Source of the DNA: Firmicutes bacterium CAG:552
Lineage (GTDB): Bacteria; Bacillota; Clostridia; Christensenellales; Pumilibacteraceae
Assembly (NCBI GenBank): GCA_000435495.1
Contig: FR884015.1
Location: forward strand, 14,173-50,038
Length of the DNA stretch: 35,866 nt
Direction: 5' to 3'
Positions 32,592 to 35,866 of this stretch are shown here, piece after piece. The first letter of the stretch is position 1. The number at the start of each line of letters is the position of its first letter. The position numbers and the translations under genes were made by a program. The notes beneath the pieces were generated by a model that saw nothing but the letters and a program-made list of their open reading frames with translations, was not told the DNA's origin and ran no database searches.

Positions 32592-33593
32592 TTAAATTAC
32601 TCCGTTATCGGTAAGCGCCTTTATAAGCGCTTTGTTATTTAAAAGCTTACCTCCGCCGAGAATCTGGACGTATTCCGGTCTGTCGAAAGTCTTTACGGGC
32701 AGTCCGAGTTCGTCGTAAAGCAACTTATTAAGTCCGGGAACTCGTCCCAATCCGCCGGTAACAAACAACCCGTTGTCGAGTACGTCCTCTGCGATTGCGG
32801 CAGGGCATGTCTTGATTATCGTCTTTACCACGTCGCATATATGCAAAAAATACGGCTTAATTACTTCTAAAACGTCGAGCGCATACAAATTTATAGACGA
32901 CGGAGCGTTTTGAATTATGTCCATACCGCTTACGACTGCGCTTGAAATATCGTTTTCCTGCAAACTTTCCACCTGCTCTCTTGCCATTCGAGCAGTCTCT
33001 AACGACACTCTGACGTTGTATTTGCCCAGGATATAGTCGGCGATGGCTTGATCGAAAGTTTCGCCTCCGATACTCACGCCGCACCCCTTGACGATAGTCC
33101 CGTGCGAAAGCGAAGCTGCCTCGGTATGCCCTCCGCCTATATTAAGCGCAATCATACCCGCCGTAGTAAGCGGCATGTCCGCACCTATTGCCGACAAAAT
33201 AACTTCCGGGACGAGCGTTACCGAGCTTATACCCGCCTCGGCAAACACGTATTCGTACATTTCTCGTTCTTCTACGCTTAAGCCTATGGGAATAGCGACT
33301 ATAGCGGAGATTTTCGGTCTAAAAACGAAGTCCTCGGTTATGCGGTTTAAATATTCTCTGACCATTCTTGCGCAAACGTCGGGTTCGTTTATAACGCCCT
33401 CTCTGACGGGGTTGACAAAGGTAAGATTAGGCGATTTTCCCACAAGTTGCAAAGCGTCGGTTCCTACCGCCCTTATTCTCTTCAGATTTGCGTTTTCAAA
33501 AGCGACTACGGTGGGTTCCCTCAGCACCAGACCATACCCGGAAACGAATATCGACGTATAAGTCGAACCTGTCTTTATTGCGATATTTAACAT
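32592..33593 (-). CDS. Divergent MreB/Mbl-like bacterial actin
   Basis: A 333-aa actin-fold protein related to MreB, which guides cell-wall synthesis along filaments under the membrane. Family pattern is clear: GLVLREPTVVAF at 21-32, FVNPVREGVINE at 59-70, LVPEVILSAIGADMPL at 127-142, VSIGGETFDQAI, and FVTGGLGRVPGL near 283. However, the phosphate-1 loop, normally DLGTANT, reads KTGSTYT (Lys7 where Asp is usual), and phosphate-2, normally DIGGGTTE, reads NIGGGHTE (Asn151, His156). Glu130 near the usual catalytic glutamate is kept. The start ATG overlaps the maf stop by one base; a GTG three bases earlier is an alternative. No mreC or mreD follows. Confidence 0.85.
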   Translation of the reverse strand: MLNIAIKTGSTYTSIFVSGYGLVLREPTVVAFENANLKRIRAVGTDALQLVGKSPNLTFVNPVREGVINEPDVCARMVREYLNRITEDFVFRPKISAIVAIPIGLSVEEREMYEYVFAEAGISSVTLVPEVILSAIGADMPLTTAGMIALNIGGGHTEAASLSHGTIVKGCGVSIGGETFDQAIADYILGKYNVRVSLETARMAREQVESLQENDISSAVVSGMDIIQNAPSSINLYALDVLEVIKPYFLHICDVVKTIIKTCPAAIAEDVLDNGLFVTGGLGRVPGLNKLLYDELGLPVKTFDRPEYVQILGGGKLLNNKALIKALTDNGVI

Positions 33594-34159
33594 CACTTTA
33601 CTATCTCCCGAAACACTTTAAGCATTTCTTCAAGTTTTTTTACCGGTAAGCCGACAACGTTATCTCTGTCTCCGTCCACATTTACTACGAGAGCTTTCAA
33701 TTCGGCGTCCTGTAAGCCGTACCCGCCTGCTTTGTCGAATGGCGAACCGCTCATAATATACGACTGAACCAACGCCGGATCGTAATCGCCGAAAGTAACG
33801 TAAGTGGTAACGCAGTCCGTCACGGTACGTTCGCCGTTAGTAACGCAAACGCCGGTTATAACCGAATGAGTCCTACCGCACAGCTCCTTAAACATTTGTT
33901 CGGCTTCCGAAAAAGACTTGGGTTTGCCGTAGATTTTTCCGTTATAAGTTACCACCGTATCTGCGCCCACGACTACACCGCCCGTACGAGAATACACGTC
34001 GCAAGCCTTAAACTCGGCGAGTTTTTTGACGTATTCCGCAGGTTCGCACACACCTATATCCTCGACAATATCGCTCGGGACAACAGTCGCCTGCAAGTCG
34101 TAGATTTTTCTTATAAGCTCCCTTCTTCGAGGGGAAGCGGACGCCAATACTATTTTCAT
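33593..34159 (-). CDS. maf: Maf family nucleotide pyrophosphatase
   Basis: A 188-aa house-cleaning enzyme that hydrolyses non-canonical or modified nucleoside triphosphates to monophosphates, linked to septum control in B. subtilis. Motifs are the N-terminal LASASPRRRELI (residues 5-16), VVVGADTVV with the catalytic aspartate, GKPKSFSEAEQM, and GSPFDKAGGYGLQ. The ATG at 34159 overlaps the ppx stop (ATGA) and has GGAGA upstream; the longer frame inside ppx is not needed. It sits between ppx and the MreB-like gene. A maf-mreB neighbourhood is common in Firmicutes. Confidence 0.95.
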   Translation of the reverse strand: MKIVLASASPRRRELIRKIYDLQATVVPSDIVEDIGVCEPAEYVKKLAEFKACDVYSRTGGVVVGADTVVTYNGKIYGKPKSFSEAEQMFKELCGRTHSVITGVCVTNGERTVTDCVTTYVTFGDYDPALVQSYIMSGSPFDKAGGYGLQDAELKALVVNVDGDRDNVVGLPVKKLEEMLKVFREIVK

Positions 34160-35670
34160 AATATCTCCAGATTCTTTTTGTATGCTTTTGCAAAATCCGA
34201 GGCGGCTTTCATGCCGTCCTTTATCTCTAACGAACAATCTCCCTCGACTTCGGTCTTCATTATAACCGAATCGCCCAAAACATCGCAGCTTATGGTTTTA
34301 ACTGCGCCCGACATAGACCTGTCAAAGCTCTCAGCGATGCGCAATATTACGCTTAACTTCATTACGGCTATAAGATCCTCTTCGAGCAGAATGCCCTTGT
34401 ACTTGTTCCAGTCAGCCATAGAGAAGTCCTCGATGCTGTGACACTGGGCGATAAACGCCGCTAAAATTATGTCCCTATGACTTACGCCGTAAAGGTTGCT
34501 GTTAAGAATAAAGTAAAACGTATGCTTGTTATTTTGATAAAACTTAAGCCTCGTGCCTATATCGTGCATAAGCGAAGCAATGCGTAGCGGCTTTACGTAC
34601 TGGCGAGGCAACTTGTGCAGAACTCTCAGCTGCTTAAAGAGCTGAATGGACAAATTGCACACCTGTTCGGCATGCGGAATATTGACTTCGCAATAATTCA
34701 TCATGGTGTAAATCGAATGTCCGAGCACGTCCGAAAGCGGTTTTTCCATAGTAATGGGCGCAGCGTAACCAAACATCACTCCTTCTCTGAGTTCCGATCC
34801 GGATACTACGATATCGCATAATCCCGTCCTCTCCGAAAAAGCCTTTACGGCCGAAAGGGCAGCCGAAAGAATATCCGATCTGTCGCTGTTGATGCCTTTT
34901 ATCTTAGCTCGCTTGTCCTGGTCGAGAACTTTTACCATATCGTAAACGGTATCGAAATCCTCGCCGGAAATGCGGTAATTATGTATCATATCGAATGGGT
35001 AGCGTTTTACCCGGCGCATGAGCTTGGCAAGGTTACGAAAAGTGCCGCCCACGCCGACGAGCTGATAATCGGGTTCGATGTCCTTAAGCCACTCTATCTG
35101 CGAAAGCTGATCGGATACGTACGTTCTTATCAGGCGATTTTGCTCTTCGGGCGAGTAACCTTGCTCCGAAAACAGCTGACTAAGCATTATGGAACCGAAA
35201 GGCAAGCAATCTCTGTTGACGATGTTTCTGCGGTTATACTGAATAATCTGTATGCAGCTGCCGCTTATATCGAAAATAACGCCCTTAGGCACGTCGAGCG
35301 AGTTTACTACGCCTCTGTAAATGTCTATAGCCTCTTCTTCCTCGCTAAGCACTCTGAATTTAAATCCACATACCGAATTTACTTCTTCCACAAAGCTTTT
35401 TTGATTTTTCGCTCTTCGGAGTGCGCTTGTAGCCACGGCAATAACCTTGTCCACATTGTAGCTGTCGCAAAGTTTGCGGAACATTTTAAGCGTTTTTACC
35501 GCCTGAGCTATACGAGCGGGCTTTAAAAAGCCGTCGCATTCTATGTCCTGTCCGAGTCGAACCGTTTCCTTTTGTTCGTCGAATACTACGAAATAGCCGC
35601 CCTGCATAACGTTGGCAAGAACCAGTCTTACCGAATTACTGCCAAGGTCGATTATCGCAATTTTTTCCAT
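34156..35670 (-). CDS. ppx: Ppx/GppA family phosphatase with C-terminal HD domain
   Basis: A 504-aa enzyme of the exopolyphosphatase/pppGpp phosphatase family. The N-terminal actin-like fold starts IAIIDLGSNSVRLVLA and has ATSALRRAKN and the acidic LSEEEEAIDIYRG. The C-terminal half contains an HD-type helical domain with MHDIGTRLKF near residue 367. The second phosphate loop, usually DIGGGSTE, reads DISGSCIQ at 134-141, so it lacks the usual glycine run and the glutamate. Activity on polyphosphate or pppGpp is therefore uncertain. It has a good promoter and GAGAGG before the ATG, and heads the ppx-maf-mreB unit. Confidence 0.9.
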   Translation of the reverse strand: MEKIAIIDLGSNSVRLVLANVMQGGYFVVFDEQKETVRLGQDIECDGFLKPARIAQAVKTLKMFRKLCDSYNVDKVIAVATSALRRAKNQKSFVEEVNSVCGFKFRVLSEEEEAIDIYRGVVNSLDVPKGVIFDISGSCIQIIQYNRRNIVNRDCLPFGSIMLSQLFSEQGYSPEEQNRLIRTYVSDQLSQIEWLKDIEPDYQLVGVGGTFRNLAKLMRRVKRYPFDMIHNYRISGEDFDTVYDMVKVLDQDKRAKIKGINSDRSDILSAALSAVKAFSERTGLCDIVVSGSELREGVMFGYAAPITMEKPLSDVLGHSIYTMMNYCEVNIPHAEQVCNLSIQLFKQLRVLHKLPRQYVKPLRIASLMHDIGTRLKFYQNNKHTFYFILNSNLYGVSHRDIILAAFIAQCHSIEDFSMADWNKYKGILLEEDLIAVMKLSVILRIAESFDRSMSGAVKTISCDVLGDSVIMKTEVEGDCSLEIKDGMKAASDFAKAYKKNLEIL

Positions 35671-35701
35671 TTTAACCTCTCCGTATAAAAATTACGTATA
35701 C

Positions 35702-35730
35702 ATTGTACCACAGGATTTGAAAAAAGTAAA
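35702..35730 (-). promoter_or_regulatory. Promoter of the ppx-maf-mreB unit
   Basis: The minus strand has TTTACT, a 17-base spacer and TACAAT, with the -10 box about 32 bases before the ppx ATG. The upstream sequence is very AT-rich (35730-35780), which may act as an UP element. Confidence 0.78.
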
Positions 35731-35801
35731 TACCCTTTTGAAAAAAATATTATATTTTTTTGCAATTTTTTATTGCTATGCGTACCGAAACACTCTTTAT
35801 C

Positions 35802-35866
35802 CTACATAAAACGTTGGTCGCTATTTTGTCCCACTCTCCTTTTACTTAAGGTATTATGCACTTCAC
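35802..35866 (-). CDS. C-terminal end of an upstream gene (possibly polyphosphate kinase)
   Basis: From the right edge a minus-strand frame of 20 codons ends at a TAG, reading EVHNTLSKRRVGQNSDQRFM. The other two frames stop sooner. Some polyphosphate kinases end in a similar 'N-S-Q-x-x-F' tail, and ppk next to ppx is a common arrangement, so ppk is a guess. The fragment is too short for a firm call. Confidence 0.3.
   Translation of the reverse strand, partial: EVHNTLSKRRVGQNSDQRFM

Overview
The window looks like a piece of a low-to-mid GC, Gram-positive (monoderm) genome, most likely an uncultured Clostridia-type Firmicute. Supporting signs are strong AGGAGG-type ribosome binding sites, TTGACA/TATAAT promoters with 17-base spacers, intrinsic terminators, a guanine riboswitch in front of a BMP-family nucleoside importer, a SpoIVFB-like M50 protease and a mre/min-type cluster. 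This assignment is inference from gene content; no rRNA or tRNA gene is present to fix the taxonomy.

Region 1 (1-7497) is the packaging and head module of a tailed phage, probably a prophage running off the left edge. Reading leftwards on the minus strand it has a sigma-region-4-like regulator, large terminase, two small proteins (one a likely Cys4 zinc-binding protein), P22-type portal, a coiled-coil scaffold candidate, major capsid protein and three connector or tail-side genes. A secreted, membrane-anchored SH3b protein lies antisense between the regulator and the terminase. No integrase or att site is visible.

Region 2 (7582-12430) is cell-wall precursor metabolism: glmM-ddl on the minus strand, divergent from a small-multidrug-export-family membrane protein gene and glmS on the plus strand. 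Region 3 (12448-16309) is a minus-strand unit with its own promoter: iron alcohol dehydrogenase, YhhN membrane protein, M3 peptidase and a zinc-ribbon membrane protein. It meets glmS at a shared bidirectional terminator.

Region 4 (16503-22870) is an envelope and transport block on the minus strand: an autoregulated TetR repressor, an ABC-2 transporter pair, a DUF4097 beta-solenoid protein, then LemA and DUF2207 from a separate promoter. Region 5 (22898-30098) holds an unrecognised 215-aa protein divergent from xpt, followed by a guanine riboswitch-controlled BMP/ABC nucleoside importer (lipoprotein, double ATPase, two permeases), so purine uptake and salvage sit together.

Region 6 (30358-35866, minus strand) is a compact morphogenesis cluster: Ppx/GppA, Maf and a divergent MreB-like actin are translationally coupled from one promoter and end in a terminator. 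A second unit follows with MinD, a short MinE-like protein, a 64-aa membrane protein and SpoIVFB. The most unusual signals are the actin's replaced nucleotide-site aspartates, the stripped-down Min/SpoIVF arrangement and the antisense SH3b gene in the phage late region.
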